Counted from the first letter of the stretch, positions 49,793 through 61,744 are shown. The stretch is DNA of 64,000 nt from Glycomyces terrestris (GCF_003933745.1 NZ_RSEB01000001.1:620001-684000); one strand, 5' to 3'. Notes: generated from the letters alone by a model not told the origin. Numbers and translations are program-made.

Positions 49793-50815
49793 TCACGGGC
49801 CGCCGTTGGCGGCGCGCTCCTGCTCCATCTGGCTGATCATGTTCTCGCCCTGGGCCGTCGAGTTCCCGGTGTACTTGACGGTCTTCATCTTGTCGATCGG
49901 GTTCTTCCAACTGTTCTTGAGCGGGTCGAGCGACTTCATGAGCGGCACGTTCGAGAAGTTCCGCGCGCTCTGGGCGCCGTCCATGATCTTGCCGCCGCCG
50001 CGCATGAGGCCCGTCGAGACGCCCTTGAGCATGTGGTCGGTGGCGCCGTCGAGGGCCTTCTTCAGGCCGGTCGACTCGGCGCCGAACTTGCGCAGGGACG
50101 CGACCCAGCGGCCGAGCTTCGACGTGAGCTGGCCGAGCTTGCCGACGAGGCTGGCGAAGACGGAGACGGCCTTGGAGACCACGCGCGCCACCGCGGCGGC
50201 CACGGTGGCGCCGAAGGTGAACCCGGCCGTGGCGAGCGCGGAGAGGATCCACAGGATCGCCTCGGCGATGAAGTTGGAGATGATCTCCAGGAACATGGTG
50301 CGGAAGATCGCGACGATGACGCCCGCGCCGGTGATGAGGTTCGCCGTCCACTTGGCGCCGTCGGCCGCGCCCGCGATGACCCCGCCGAAGGCCGCGGCGC
50401 TCTGGCGGTACGCGTCGGCGTCCGCGCCCTCCCAGTCGGTGGCGGTCTGGAGCTCGGCGTCCCAGGCAGTGGCCGCGTCGTGCAGCGCCATCGAGATGTT
50501 GTTCCAGGTCAGCGCCAGGCCCTCGATGGCGTTGGGGTTCCCGGCGAGCAGGTCGAGGGGTTCGCGCAGGAACGAGATGTGCTCGAACAGCCAGGAGACG
50601 CCGGCCTGCACGAGGTGCTTGAAGGGGTTGGAGACGAACGAGAGCACGTCGAGGCCGAGGGAGAACGTCGAGGAGGCGATGTCGCCGACGTCGACCTGGC
50701 CCTGGGTGATCGCGTTCCCGTAGGCCTGGCCGGCCTTGCTGATGCCGTAGAAGATCTTGGCGCTCTGCGGGAACGTCGTCGGGGTCTCGCCCTCGATGAG
50801 GGGGTTCGCGTTCAC
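49793..50815 (-). CDS. Long WXG100-like protein, putative type VII cargo
   Basis: 340 residues from a GTG that overlaps the previous stop (GTGA), AAGGAG eight bases upstream. It has a W-x-G-type turn (TDWEGADADAYR near 130), a helical N-terminal half and a long hydrophobic part (about 160-215, ITGAGVIVAIFRTMFLEII then AGFTFGATVAAAVARVVSKA), as in the N-terminal portion of actinomycete polymorphic toxins. The C-terminal 120 residues are basic and Asn/Lys/Met-rich, with no toxin domain I can recognise. No immunity gene follows. It could be a toxin of unknown type or a bare delivery protein. Confidence 0.7.
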   Translation of the reverse strand: MNANPLIEGETPTTFPQSAKIFYGISKAGQAYGNAITQGQVDVGDIASSTFSLGLDVLSFVSNPFKHLVQAGVSWLFEHISFLREPLDLLAGNPNAIEGLALTWNNISMALHDAATAWDAELQTATDWEGADADAYRQSAAAFGGVIAGAADGAKWTANLITGAGVIVAIFRTMFLEIISNFIAEAILWILSALATAGFTFGATVAAAVARVVSKAVSVFASLVGKLGQLTSKLGRWVASLRKFGAESTGLKKALDGATDHMLKGVSTGLMRGGGKIMDGAQSARNFSNVPLMKSLDPLKNSWKNPIDKMKTVKYTGNSTAQGENMISQMEQERAANGGP

Positions 50816-51132
50816 CGGTCGAGCTCCTTCTGGAGGGCGTCGAAGATCGCGGCGACCTCTTCGTCCACGGTCTGGTACTGCTGCGCGGTCGCCTGGAGCG
50901 CCATGGTGAACCCGGTGCCGAGGTCGTCGATCGAGTCGAGGGTCTCGGAGCCGTCGTCGAGGAACAGGTCGAGCGCGGGCGGGATCAGCTGCGCGAAGAA
51001 GATGCCGTAGGCGTTCACGTCGCCCAGGCGCACGGTCTTGGCCGCGTCGGCGGCCTGGACGACCGTCGGCATGGGGCCGTTGACGAGGCGCGAGGCGTGG
51101 TCGCGGAGCGTCTGGGGATCGACCTTGACCAT
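50812..51132 (-). CDS. EspC-like type VII secretion target
   Basis: 106 residues. VKVDPQTLRDHASRLVNGP and the closing YQTVDEEVAAIFDALQKELD frame a two-helix protein of the WXG100/EspC type. GGAG six bases before the ATG; the previous stop is immediately adjacent. Same place in the gene order as 33749-34078, but with only slight sequence similarity, so the two loci are not recent copies. Confidence 0.72.
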   Translation of the reverse strand: MVKVDPQTLRDHASRLVNGPMPTVVQAADAAKTVRLGDVNAYGIFFAQLIPPALDLFLDDGSETLDSIDDLGTGFTMALQATAQQYQTVDEEVAAIFDALQKELDR

Positions 51133-51486
51133 CTAGGACTCCGTCCGGGGCGAGGTGAAGCCGGTGATGACGCTCATGGCCTCGGAGTCCTCGCCGAGGA
51201 GCGTGGACATGATCTCGGCGGTCTTGCGGCCGGACTCCTCCAGGGCCTGGTTGTAGACCTGGAGGACCAGGTCGGCGAGGCCGGTGCCGGAGAGGCCGCG
51301 CGCCTGGGGCGAGAAGCGCAGGCCGGTGAGGTTGCCTCCGGCGTTGACGGTGACGGTGACGAGCTCGTCCTCGTCGGCGAGCGTGACGGCGGAGTCGGCG
51401 AGGAGCTCCTCGGCGCGCCCGGCCCGCTCCTGGATGACGGCCACGCGGGACTCGAGGTCCTGCATGATCTCTTCTGGCGTGCGCAC
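51133..51486 (-). CDS. YbaB/EbfC-family protein heading the second WXG100 operon
   Basis: 117 residues from a GTG with GGAGGA five bases upstream. The YbaB core is seen in LADEDELVTVTVNAGGNLTGLRF cut into a strand-turn-strand, followed by SGTGLADLVLQVYNQALEES. Its role in such operons is probably to guide or chaperone the secreted helical proteins rather than to organise DNA. First of three genes. Confidence 0.82.
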   Translation of the reverse strand: MRTPEEIMQDLESRVAVIQERAGRAEELLADSAVTLADEDELVTVTVNAGGNLTGLRFSPQARGLSGTGLADLVLQVYNQALEESGRKTAEIMSTLLGEDSEAMSVITGFTSPRTES

Positions 51487-51575
51487 AATCGTCCTCCGTG
51501 GTGTTGCCGTTGGTGCAGATGTCAAGCTAGCCAACGAGAGTGAACCGGAGATGGCGCTGCCTTGAACGGGTGCCC

Positions 51576-52568
51576 TCAAGCAGGGCGCGCGATGGCCGCG
51601 AGCAGTTCGGGGCCGCTCCAGTCGCGCCGGCCCCCGGCCTCGGCCTCGTGCACGAGGGCGGTCAGGCGCTCGTTCACGGGCGCGGCGAGGCCGTGTTCGG
51701 CGGCGAGCGAAGCGATCTCGCCGTTCAGGTAGTCCACTTCGGTGGGACGACCGGACTCGAGGTCCTCCCAAGTGGAGGAGCGGGCGTGCGGGTCGATCGC
51801 GAGCATCCGGGCCGCGACCCGGACGAAGAGCGCGTCGGGCAGGCCCAGGAGGAGCGGCAGGAGCCGCGGCGCGACCCCGGCGGCCTTCGCCGGCTCGATC
51901 CCGGCGGCCTTGAACACCGCGAGGGCCTCGCGCTGCGCGGCGGCGAGGACGCGCCGGTAGGCCCGCTGCGACAGCTCGGTGCGCAGCGGCAGGCCCGAGA
52001 GGGCGTTCACGGCGTTGTTCAGGTTGAGGACGAGCTTCCCGGCCTGGACGCCAAGCAGGTCCTCGTGCAGCGCGAGCGGCAGGCCGGCGCGCTCGAACGC
52101 GCCCAGGTGCGGCTCCAGCCCCGGATGGGCCTGCACTTCGAGGCCGCCGGTCGTGCCGCGGTGGAAGCGGCCCTCGCCCTGGTGGACGACGTTGAAGGCG
52201 ACCATGCCGGGGACGGCGTCGAGGCCGGCGGCCGCCAGCGCGCGGGCGTTCCGCAGCCCGTTCTGGAGGCTGACCACGGGCGTGCCGGGCCGCAGCCGGA
52301 CCGCCAGCCGCGCCGCGGCCGCGGCGGTCGCGGCCGACTTCACCGTGACGAGCACGAGGTCGGCCCCGGACGCGGCGGCCGGATCGGTCTCGTACTGCGG
52401 GGCCGCCACGCGCGCGGCGGCGCCGTCGAGGCCGGTGACGACGAGCCCGTGCGCGCGCACCTCCGCGGCGATGCGCTCGCGCCCGACGAACACGACCTCG
52501 GCCCCGGCGGCCGCGAGCCGCCCGCCGACGTAGCAGCCGACGCTCCCGGCGCCGTATACGCAGATCAT
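51576..52568 (-). CDS. panE: 2-dehydropantoate 2-reductase (ketopantoate reductase)
   Basis: 330 residues, normal length. The Rossmann start is MICVYGAGSVGCYVGGRL, followed by the family blocks VLVTVKSAATAAAA and VSLQNGLRNARAL, and the helical C-terminal domain with the catalytic Lys in GKLVLNLNNAVNALSG (near 175) and TEVDYLNGEI. It reduces 2-dehydropantoate to pantoate with NADPH on the way to coenzyme A; paralogues with other substrates exist, so panE is likely rather than certain. Monocistronic. Confidence 0.88.
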   Translation of the reverse strand: MICVYGAGSVGCYVGGRLAAAGAEVVFVGRERIAAEVRAHGLVVTGLDGAAARVAAPQYETDPAAASGADLVLVTVKSAATAAAAARLAVRLRPGTPVVSLQNGLRNARALAAAGLDAVPGMVAFNVVHQGEGRFHRGTTGGLEVQAHPGLEPHLGAFERAGLPLALHEDLLGVQAGKLVLNLNNAVNALSGLPLRTELSQRAYRRVLAAAQREALAVFKAAGIEPAKAAGVAPRLLPLLLGLPDALFVRVAARMLAIDPHARSSTWEDLESGRPTEVDYLNGEIASLAAEHGLAAPVNERLTALVHEAEAGGRRDWSGPELLAAIARPA

Positions 52569-52765
52569 CCCCGGATGCTATCGCCGCGAACGGCTTCGGC
52601 GAAACCCAGGCGAATGTCCGCTTCGCCGCCCGGCCGCGCCGATTTCGTTGCGGCATCGACACCCGTCGTTCAAGATGGGGTCATGGGATGACACCCGAGG
52701 TCAGGTGCAATACTCCAGACATCCCTCGCGTTTTGTCCCGGTGCTTGAACAGGAGCGAACCCCGA

Positions 52766-54538
52766 ATGCACGTCAACCGCAGAACCCTCCTCGGCGCCTC
52801 GGCCGCCGGGGCCGCGGCCGCCGTCACCGCCGCCGCGCCCGCGGAGGCCAAGGGCGCCAAGCGCTACAGCTTCACCGTGATGGGCACGACCGACCTCCAC
52901 GGCAACGTCTTCAACTGGGACTACTTCAAGGACGCCGCCTACAGCGACGCCGCCGGCAACACCCGCGGCCTCGCCCGCGTCGCCACCCTCGTCAAGCAGG
53001 TCCGCGACGAGCGCGGCGCCGAGAACACCATCCTCATCGACGCCGGCGACACCATCCAGGGCACGCCCCTCGCCTACTACTACGCGCGCGTCGACCCCAT
53101 CGCCGCCGAGGGCGGCCCCGTCCACCCCATGGCGCAGGCCATGAACGCCATGGAGTACGACGCCGTGGCCCTGGGCAACCACGAGTTCAACTACGGGCTC
53201 GACACCCTCGCCAAGTTCGACGCCCAGTGCGAGTTCCCCATCCTCGGCGCGAACGTCGTCGACGCCGAGACCGGCCGCCCGGCCTTCCCGCCCTACCACA
53301 TGCAGCGCCTGCGCACCCCCTGCGGCAAGGACGTCAAGGTCGCGATCCTCGGCCTGTGCACGCCCGGCGTGACCATCTGGGACAAGGCGTACGTCGAGGG
53401 CGTCCTCGAGTTCCCCAGCCTCGAGTCCACCGCCGCGTACTGGGTGCCCGAGCTCAAGCGCCTCGGCGCCGACGTCGTGATCGTCTCGGCCCACTCGGGC
53501 ACCTCCGGCACCTCCGCGTACGACACCTCCACCGGCCTCGGCGTCGAGAACGCCTCCAAGCTCGTCGCCGAGCAGGTCGCCGGCATCGACGCGATCCTGG
53601 TGGGCCACGCCCACATCGAGATCCCCGAGAGCCGCGTGGCCGGCCCCGACGGCCGCGAGGTCGTCCTCTCCGAGCCGCTGTGCTACGGCCAGCGCCTCAC
53701 CCTCTTCGACTTCGACCTGGTCCTGGAGCGCGGCAAGTGGAAGGTCGAGTCCGTCTCGGCCTCGGTCCGCAACTCGAACACCGTCGAGGAGGACCCGCAC
53801 ATCACCGAGATCCTCGCCGATGAGCACCACGAGGTCGTCGCGTACGTCAACCAGGTCGTCGGCCAGGCCGCCATCGACCTCGACACCGCCGAGGCCCGCT
53901 ACAAGGACGCGCCGATCATCGACCTCATCACCAAGGTCCAGGAGGACACGGTGAAGGCGGCGCTGGCCGGGACCGAGCACGCGGACCTGCCGGTGGTCTC
54001 GCAGGCGTCGCCGTTCTCCCGGACCTCGCTCATCCCGCAGGGCGACGTCAGGATCAAGGACCTCTCCGGCCTGTACATCTACGACAACACGCTGGTGGCG
54101 AAGCTGCTGACGGGCGCGCAGATCCGCGAGTACCTCGAGTATTCGGCGCAGTACTTCGTGCAGACCGCCGCGGGCGCGGCGGTGACCCCGGACGCGATCA
54201 CGAACGCGGGCGGGCGCCCGGACTACAACTACGACTACGTCTCGGGCTTCACGTACGAGATCGACATCGCCAAGGCGCCGGGCTCGCGCATCGTGAACCT
54301 GAAGCACGCGGGCGCGGACGTGGACGACGCGCAGCGGTTCGTGTTCGCGGTCAACAACTACCGCGCGAACGGCGGCGGGAACTTCCCGCACGTGGCGGCC
54401 GCCGAGGAGCTGTGGAGCGAGTCGATCGAGATCCGCACCCGCATCATCGAGTGGGTGACCGCCAAGGGCGCGCTCGACCCGGCCGAGTTCGCCTCGGTCG
54501 ACTGGGTGCTCACCCGCGACGGCGCGCCGGTGTTCTAG
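52766..54538 (+). CDS. Tat-exported bifunctional metallophosphatase / 5'-nucleotidase
   Basis: 590 residues from the ATG with AGGAG ten bases upstream. A Tat signal (VNRRTLLGASAAGAAAA, cleavage after AEA) is followed by the metallophosphatase domain: GTTDLHGNVFNWDYF, LIDAGDTIQGTPLA, LGNHEFNYG and VSAHSGTSG, GHAHIEI as the metal ligands in order. The C-terminal 5'-nucleotidase domain (about 360-560) has NTLVAKLLTGAQIREYLEYS and the substrate-binding AVNNYRANGGGNFP. It frees phosphate and nucleosides from external nucleotides, probably 2',3'-cyclic forms as well. Followed by a strong terminator. Confidence 0.94.
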   Translation: MHVNRRTLLGASAAGAAAAVTAAAPAEAKGAKRYSFTVMGTTDLHGNVFNWDYFKDAAYSDAAGNTRGLARVATLVKQVRDERGAENTILIDAGDTIQGTPLAYYYARVDPIAAEGGPVHPMAQAMNAMEYDAVALGNHEFNYGLDTLAKFDAQCEFPILGANVVDAETGRPAFPPYHMQRLRTPCGKDVKVAILGLCTPGVTIWDKAYVEGVLEFPSLESTAAYWVPELKRLGADVVIVSAHSGTSGTSAYDTSTGLGVENASKLVAEQVAGIDAILVGHAHIEIPESRVAGPDGREVVLSEPLCYGQRLTLFDFDLVLERGKWKVESVSASVRNSNTVEEDPHITEILADEHHEVVAYVNQVVGQAAIDLDTAEARYKDAPIIDLITKVQEDTVKAALAGTEHADLPVVSQASPFSRTSLIPQGDVRIKDLSGLYIYDNTLVAKLLTGAQIREYLEYSAQYFVQTAAGAAVTPDAITNAGGRPDYNYDYVSGFTYEIDIAKAPGSRIVNLKHAGADVDDAQRFVFAVNNYRANGGGNFPHVAAAEELWSESIEIRTRIIEWVTAKGALDPAEFASVDWVLTRDGAPVF

Positions 54539-54554
54539 CGCGCTCCCGTGCGCA

Positions 54555-54582
54555 GGCGCCGCGGCCGAACGGCCGCGGCGCC
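54555..54582 (+). terminator. 12-bp hairpin after the 5'-nucleotidase gene
   Basis: Arms GGCGCCGCGGCC (54555-54566) and its complement (54571-54582), four-base loop, then TTCACGTT. Confidence 0.8.
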
Positions 54583-54673
54583 TTCACGTTCCGGGCCGGG
54601 GCGTGGCAGTATTGCGTCCACCAGGCGAACTGACCGCCCGGCTAGCTGAGAATCCGAGATGCCAGGAGCGCAC

Positions 54674-55864
54674 ATGGACTTCCGGGAAGAGGCCGCCGCC
54701 ATCGAAGGCGACCTGATCGCGCTGCGCCGCGAACTCCACCAGATCCCCGAGATCGGGCTCGACCTGCCCAAGACGCAGGCGGCCGTCCTCGCAGCGCTCG
54801 AGGGACTCCCGCTCGAGATCACGCTCGGGCAGAGCTCGACGGCCGTCACCGCCGTCCTCCGCGGCGGCAGGCCCGGCCCCGCGGTGCTGCTGCGCGGCGA
54901 CATGGACGCCCTCCCGGTGACCGAGGAGAACGACGCCGACTACGTGTCCAGGCACGTGGGCACCATGCACGCCTGCGGGCACGACCTGCACACCGCCGGC
55001 CTCGTCGGCGCCGCGAAGCTGCTCGCGGCCCACCAGGCCGAGCTGCCCGGGGACGTGGTGTTCATGTTCCAGCCGGGCGAGGAGGGCTGGGACGGCGCCG
55101 GGCACATGATCGCCGAGGGCGTCCTGGAGGCGGCGGGCCGCAAGGTCGACGCGGCCTACGGGCTGCACGTCATCTCCGACATGGTGCCGCGCGGCGTGTT
55201 CACCACCAAGCCGGGCCCGATGATGGCCGCGTCCTCGGGCCTGTTCGTGACCGTGGTCGGCAAGGGCGGGCACGGCTCGCGCCCGCACACCACGCTCGAC
55301 CCGATCCCGGTCGCGGCCGAGATCGTCACGGCCCTCCAGAACCTGATCACGCGCCGCTTCAGCGTGTTCGAGCCGATCGTGATCACCGTCGGCACCTTCC
55401 ACGCCGGCACGCGGCACAACATCATCCCCGACAACGCCAAGTTCGAGGCGACGGTGCGCACCTTCTCGGAGGCGGCGCTCGCGCAGGTCGAGAACGAGTC
55501 GGTGCAGCTGGCCGAGAGCATCGCGGCCGCGCACGGGCTCACCGCCGAGGTGCGGTTCGACCGCGAATACCCGGCCACGGTGAACGACGCCGACGAGGCC
55601 GCGTTCGTGGCCGAGACCGTCAAGGACCTGTTCGGCGAGGACCGCTACGCGGAGATGCCCGAGCCGGTCATGGGCTCGGAGGACTTCTCGCGGGTCCTCG
55701 AGGCCGTCCCCGGCAGCTACATGTTCTACGGCGCCACCGTGAAGGACGACCCGAGCGAGGCGGCCTCGAACCACTCGCCGCGCGCGGCGTTCGACGACTC
55801 GGTGCTCGCCGACGGCGCGGCGCTCCTCGCAGAGCTGGCCGTGCGCCGCATGAACCGCGGCTGA
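54674..55864 (+). CDS. M20-family amidohydrolase / peptidase
   Basis: 396 residues from the ATG with AGGAG six bases upstream. Metal ligands are visible in GDMDALPV, TMHACGHDLHTAGLVGAA, FQPGEEGWDG and the late GSEDFSRVLE. The dimerisation domain is about 180-295 (VVGKGGHGSRPHTTLDPI). This is the M20D group of amidohydrolases that release amino acids from N-acyl forms or hippurate-like substrates. The substrate cannot be set. It stands alone between terminators. Confidence 0.9.
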   Translation: MDFREEAAAIEGDLIALRRELHQIPEIGLDLPKTQAAVLAALEGLPLEITLGQSSTAVTAVLRGGRPGPAVLLRGDMDALPVTEENDADYVSRHVGTMHACGHDLHTAGLVGAAKLLAAHQAELPGDVVFMFQPGEEGWDGAGHMIAEGVLEAAGRKVDAAYGLHVISDMVPRGVFTTKPGPMMAASSGLFVTVVGKGGHGSRPHTTLDPIPVAAEIVTALQNLITRRFSVFEPIVITVGTFHAGTRHNIIPDNAKFEATVRTFSEAALAQVENESVQLAESIAAAHGLTAEVRFDREYPATVNDADEAAFVAETVKDLFGEDRYAEMPEPVMGSEDFSRVLEAVPGSYMFYGATVKDDPSEAASNHSPRAAFDDSVLADGAALLAELAVRRMNRG

Positions 55865-55880
55865 AAGCGGCACAAGGCGG

Positions 55881-55907
55881 GGGGAGGCGGGCCGGGCCCG
55901 CCTCCCC
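55881..55907. terminator. 12-bp hairpin between convergent genes
   Basis: Arms GGGGAGGCGGGC (55881-55892) and its complement (55896-55907), between the amidohydrolase and gluconokinase genes. Confidence 0.7.
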
Positions 55908-55919
55908 TCGCCGTCTGCG

Positions 55920-56423
55920 CTAGTCGTCGAGGCGGGCGACGACGGCGTCCACGATGTCCTCGGGGGCGTCGGCCACGTCGACCACGATGCCGGCCTCGTC
56001 CGGCCCGAGCGGTTCGAGGGCCGCGAACTGGGAGTCGAGGAGCGCCGGCGGCATGAAGTGGCCGCTGCGGTGGGCCAGGCGCTCGGCGATGAGCTCGCGG
56101 GTGCCGTCGAGGTGGACGAAGCGCACGTCGGCGTCGGCCTCGCGCAGCAGGTCGCGGTAGGCGCGGCGCAGGGCCGAGCAGGTGACGACCGTGGACTTCC
56201 CGGCCGCGGCCTGCTCGCCGATCCAGTCGCGCAGCGTCCGCAGCCACGGCTCGCGGTCGGCGTCGGTGAGGGGCACGCCCGCGCGCATCTTGGCGACGTT
56301 GGCCTCCGGATGGAACTCGTCGCCCTCGGCGAACGGCCAGCCGAGCCGGCCCGCGAGCAGCTTCGCGACGGTGCTCTTGCCCGAGCCGGACACGCCCATG
56401 ACCACCAGGCTGGTCGCCGCCAT
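55920..56423 (-). CDS. gntK: Gluconokinase
   Basis: 167 residues, the length of GntK-type gluconokinases. P-loop VMGVSGSGKSTVAKLLA at residue 8, then FAEGDEFHPEANVAKMRAG (substrate region), PLTDADREPWL, TCSALRRAYRDLLR and GHFMPPALLDSQFAALE, all standard. It phosphorylates gluconate to 6-phosphogluconate for the pentose phosphate pathway. GAGGAGG stands just before the ATG. It is divergent from a GntR/FadR-type regulator, 91 bases apart, which is the usual arrangement of a gluconate regulon. No gluconate permease is present nearby. Confidence 0.95.
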   Translation of the reverse strand: MAATSLVVMGVSGSGKSTVAKLLAGRLGWPFAEGDEFHPEANVAKMRAGVPLTDADREPWLRTLRDWIGEQAAAGKSTVVTCSALRRAYRDLLREADADVRFVHLDGTRELIAERLAHRSGHFMPPALLDSQFAALEPLGPDEAGIVVDVADAPEDIVDAVVARLDD

Positions 56424-56514
56424 GGCCCCTCCTCATCGAAAGGTAGTACTTGAAGACCGGAAAGGTAACACCATTTCATGTCTCGGCGCCACCCGCTCCC
56501 GTTAGGATGCCGGA

Positions 56515-57216
56515 ATGATCGAGCGGCGAAACCCGACGGGCCTCCACGACCCCGTGCTGGACGAGCTCGGGCTCGCGATCGCCTCCGGCGCCCTCCCCGA
56601 GGGCCGCGTGCTCACCCTCGACGGCATCCAGGAGCGCTTCGGCGTCTCCCGCACCGTCGCCCGCGAGGCCATGCGCGTCCTCGAATCGATGGGCATGGTC
56701 ACCTCCCGGCGCCGCGTCGGCATCACCGTGCGGCCCATGGACGACTGGAACGTCTTCGACCCCAAGGTCATCTGGTGGCGCCTGGCCGGGCCCGGCCGCG
56801 ACGCCCAGCTGCGCACCCTCACCGAGCTGCGCCTCGCCATCGAACCCCTCGCCGCCGGCGCGGCCGCCCGCGCCGCCACCGGGCCCGAGCGCGCCCGCCT
56901 CACCGCGCTCGCCGCCGAGCTGCGCCGCCTCGGCGAGGCCGCCGACCTCGCCGAGTTCATGGAGCGCGACGTCGAGTTCCACGAACTCCTCTTGCGCGCC
57001 AGCGGGAACGAGATGTTCGGCGCGCTCGCCGGCCCCGTCGCCGCCGTCCTGCGCGGGCGCACCCGGCTCGGCCTCATGCCCCATCAGCCCGTCCGAGCGG
57101 CCCTCGACCTGCACGAGGCCGTCGCCGCCGCCGTCGCCGCCGGGCGCGCGGCCGCCGCCGAGGAGGCCATGCGGGAGCTCCTCGCGGAAGTGCGCACCGC
57201 CACGCTTCCCGGCTGA
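56515..57216 (+). CDS. GntR/FadR-family regulator, probably of gluconate use
   Basis: 233 residues. Winged helix in about 10-75 (LDELGLAIASGALPEGRVLT, then FGVSRTVAREAMRVLESMGMV) and an FCD ligand domain (about 95-225: LTELRLAIEPLAAGAAA, DVEFHELLLRASGNEM, LDLHEAVAAAV). The FCD metal ligands Asp/His/His can be placed. TAGGAT seven bases before the ATG suggests a leaderless message. Divergent from gntK, so it most likely represses both in the absence of gluconate; the gap has an AGTACT and two AAAGGTA repeats but no clear dyad. Confidence 0.88.
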   Translation: MIERRNPTGLHDPVLDELGLAIASGALPEGRVLTLDGIQERFGVSRTVAREAMRVLESMGMVTSRRRVGITVRPMDDWNVFDPKVIWWRLAGPGRDAQLRTLTELRLAIEPLAAGAAARAATGPERARLTALAAELRRLGEAADLAEFMERDVEFHELLLRASGNEMFGALAGPVAAVLRGRTRLGLMPHQPVRAALDLHEAVAAAVAAGRAAAAEEAMRELLAEVRTATLPG

Positions 57217-57319
57217 GGTTTGCCGAAGATCATTTCGAGGCAACTATCAAGAACCCTGGGAGCGCCTTCAGGTCGGAAGGGGCGCAACCTGTTCGCTCTC
57301 CGAACACCCACGGCCACAC

Positions 57320-57345
57320 GCGCGGCCTCCCACCCCAGGCCGCGC
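57320..57345 (+). terminator. Nine-bp hairpin in a 285-base gap
   Basis: Arms GCGCGGCCT (57320-57328) and its complement (57337-57345), eight-base loop, about 100 bases after the gntR-family stop. The remainder of 57217-57501 holds only the promoter side of the next gene. Confidence 0.45.
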
Positions 57346-57501
57346 CAGGGGCCACACCACCGCGGGCCGGGGCGTGTTTGGGCCGCGACACGGCGTTTCG
57401 CCTGGTCTGAACAGAGAAGTACACGCAGTAACCGATTAGCATGAGCCCCAACACCACCACGGCTCACAAGGCCGCGACTCCACCCGCAGATCGGACGAGC
57501 C

Positions 57502-58542
57502 ATGCCCGAGTTCGCACCCGTGCGATTGCCGCACTACGAAGGCCGTGAATCCGGCCCCCGCTCCCTCCTCGACGACGTCGCCGCCTGGGTCGGATCGGAG
57601 CCGATGGCGGCACTGCTGCGCCGCTACGGCGGCTCCCTCCCCGGGGCCGGCACCGCCACCGATCTCGCGTACCTCGAAGCGTTCTCCGCCGTCCACTGGG
57701 ACTTCCGGGCCGGACGCGAGCGCCACGAGACCGCGCCGCAGCCGCTCGACCCCGAGCAGGAGCTCGCCGTCATCGAGGCGGCGATCGCGCTCGGCCTCGG
57801 CCCCGAGCTCAAGCCGCGGCTCGACCACTACACGCACGTCCTCGTCCTCGGCGGCCTCGTCGGCTCGTGCCTGTTCCGCACCCGCTTCGCCGCCGAGCTC
57901 CTCGCCTCCGGGATCACCGCCGACAACGTCACCGGCGTCGGCGGCTTCCGCCCGCTGAACGAGGCCGACCTCGAGTCCGCGGCCCTCTCGGGGCTCCACT
58001 GCGGCGCGTTCGAGGTCGACGCGATCGAAGCGAGCCTCAAACGCGCCTTCGGCATCGAGGGCGAACCGCGCGTCGACGCGGGCGGCGACCCGCACCGCGA
58101 GCCGGGCCGCTCGTGGAAGGTCGCGACCTACGACGCCGGGCCGGTGACCGTGCGCGCCGTCGCCGCGCCGTCCTCCATGCCCGACCGGCGCCGCGCCGAC
58201 ACCGTCGACACCTGCCGCTTCTGGGCCGACGAGGTCGCCGACCTCGCCCCCGGCGACAGCGTCCTGGTGGTGACCTCCGCGCCGTACACCGCGTTCCAGC
58301 ACTGCGACGCGATCGCCCACATGGGACTCCCCTACGGCTGCGCGATCGACACCGTCGGCGTCGACCCGGCCGCGCTCCCCGAGCCGCACTTCCAGAAGCG
58401 CCACACCGCGAGCGGCTACCTCCAGGAGATCCGCTCCGCGATCCGCTCGATGCGCCGCCTCCAATACGCCGCGGCCACCGCCGAGGCCGAGCTCGCGGTG
58501 GAGTCGGCGGCCTTCTTAATGGACGAGGACGGACCCGCCTGA
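57502..58542 (+). CDS. Unknown protein, possibly a DUF218/YdcF-like fold
   Basis: 346 residues, no signal or membrane helix. From residue 110 the order resembles DUF218/YdcF proteins: VLVLGGLVGSCLFRTRFAAELL, a GVGGFRPLNEADL turn, DTVDTCRFWADEV and SVLVVTSAPYTAFQHCDAIA. If that is right it is a nucleotide-fold protein related to SanA. The N-terminal 100 residues match nothing I know. TAGCAT near 57435 may be a -10. Neighbours give no hint, and the assignment is tentative. Confidence 0.55.
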   Translation: MPEFAPVRLPHYEGRESGPRSLLDDVAAWVGSEPMAALLRRYGGSLPGAGTATDLAYLEAFSAVHWDFRAGRERHETAPQPLDPEQELAVIEAAIALGLGPELKPRLDHYTHVLVLGGLVGSCLFRTRFAAELLASGITADNVTGVGGFRPLNEADLESAALSGLHCGAFEVDAIEASLKRAFGIEGEPRVDAGGDPHREPGRSWKVATYDAGPVTVRAVAAPSSMPDRRRADTVDTCRFWADEVADLAPGDSVLVVTSAPYTAFQHCDAIAHMGLPYGCAIDTVGVDPAALPEPHFQKRHTASGYLQEIRSAIRSMRRLQYAAATAEAELAVESAAFLMDEDGPA

Positions 58543-58589
58543 GCGCTCGCTTACCTCGCTGCCGATATAACTCTGATGTTCCCGGGGGC

Positions 58590-58623
58590 GGCCGACCCCG
58601 CGCGCCAGCAGGCGGGGTCGGCC
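58590..58623. terminator. 12-bp hairpin between convergent genes
   Basis: Arms GGCCGACCCCGC (58590-58601) and its complement (58612-58623), ten-base loop, between the unknown gene and aceB. Confidence 0.75.
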
Positions 58624-58637
58624 GAGGAGGCCGGTCC

Positions 58638-60254
<1,617 letters not shown>

Positions 60255-60319
60255 TGAAACACTCCTTGTGTGGCGGGGCGGGGCCGGGCCCCGCCCTGGC
60301 GGACTTGGTCGCTGGGCGG

Positions 60320-61630
<1,311 letters not shown>

Positions 61631-61665
61631 CGTCGGCTCCGAGTGTCGGGACCGCCGCAGCGGTC

Positions 61666-61681
61666 GTTACTTGCAGGTAAC
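61666..61681. promoter_or_regulatory. Dyad in the aceA-ramB control region
   Basis: GTTAC-N6-GTAAC with TTGCA at its centre. RamB sites in corynebacteria contain a TTTGCAAA-like core, and ACTTGCAGGT here is a partial match. It lies 36 bases upstream of aceA. Confidence 0.45.
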
Positions 61682-61728
61682 TGAAATCTTTCCCGCTTCC
61701 GCACGCCTGCGGGGCGGTTCCCGGTGGA

Positions 61729-61744
61729 AAGAATCGCGTTTCTT
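61729..61744. promoter_or_regulatory. Second dyad near the ramB start
   Basis: AAGAA-N6-TTCTT immediately followed by CGCAATA, giving a TTCGCAA run close to the TTTGCAAA-like core of RamB sites. It lies 16 bases before the ramB start, a place suited to autorepression. Confidence 0.4.
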
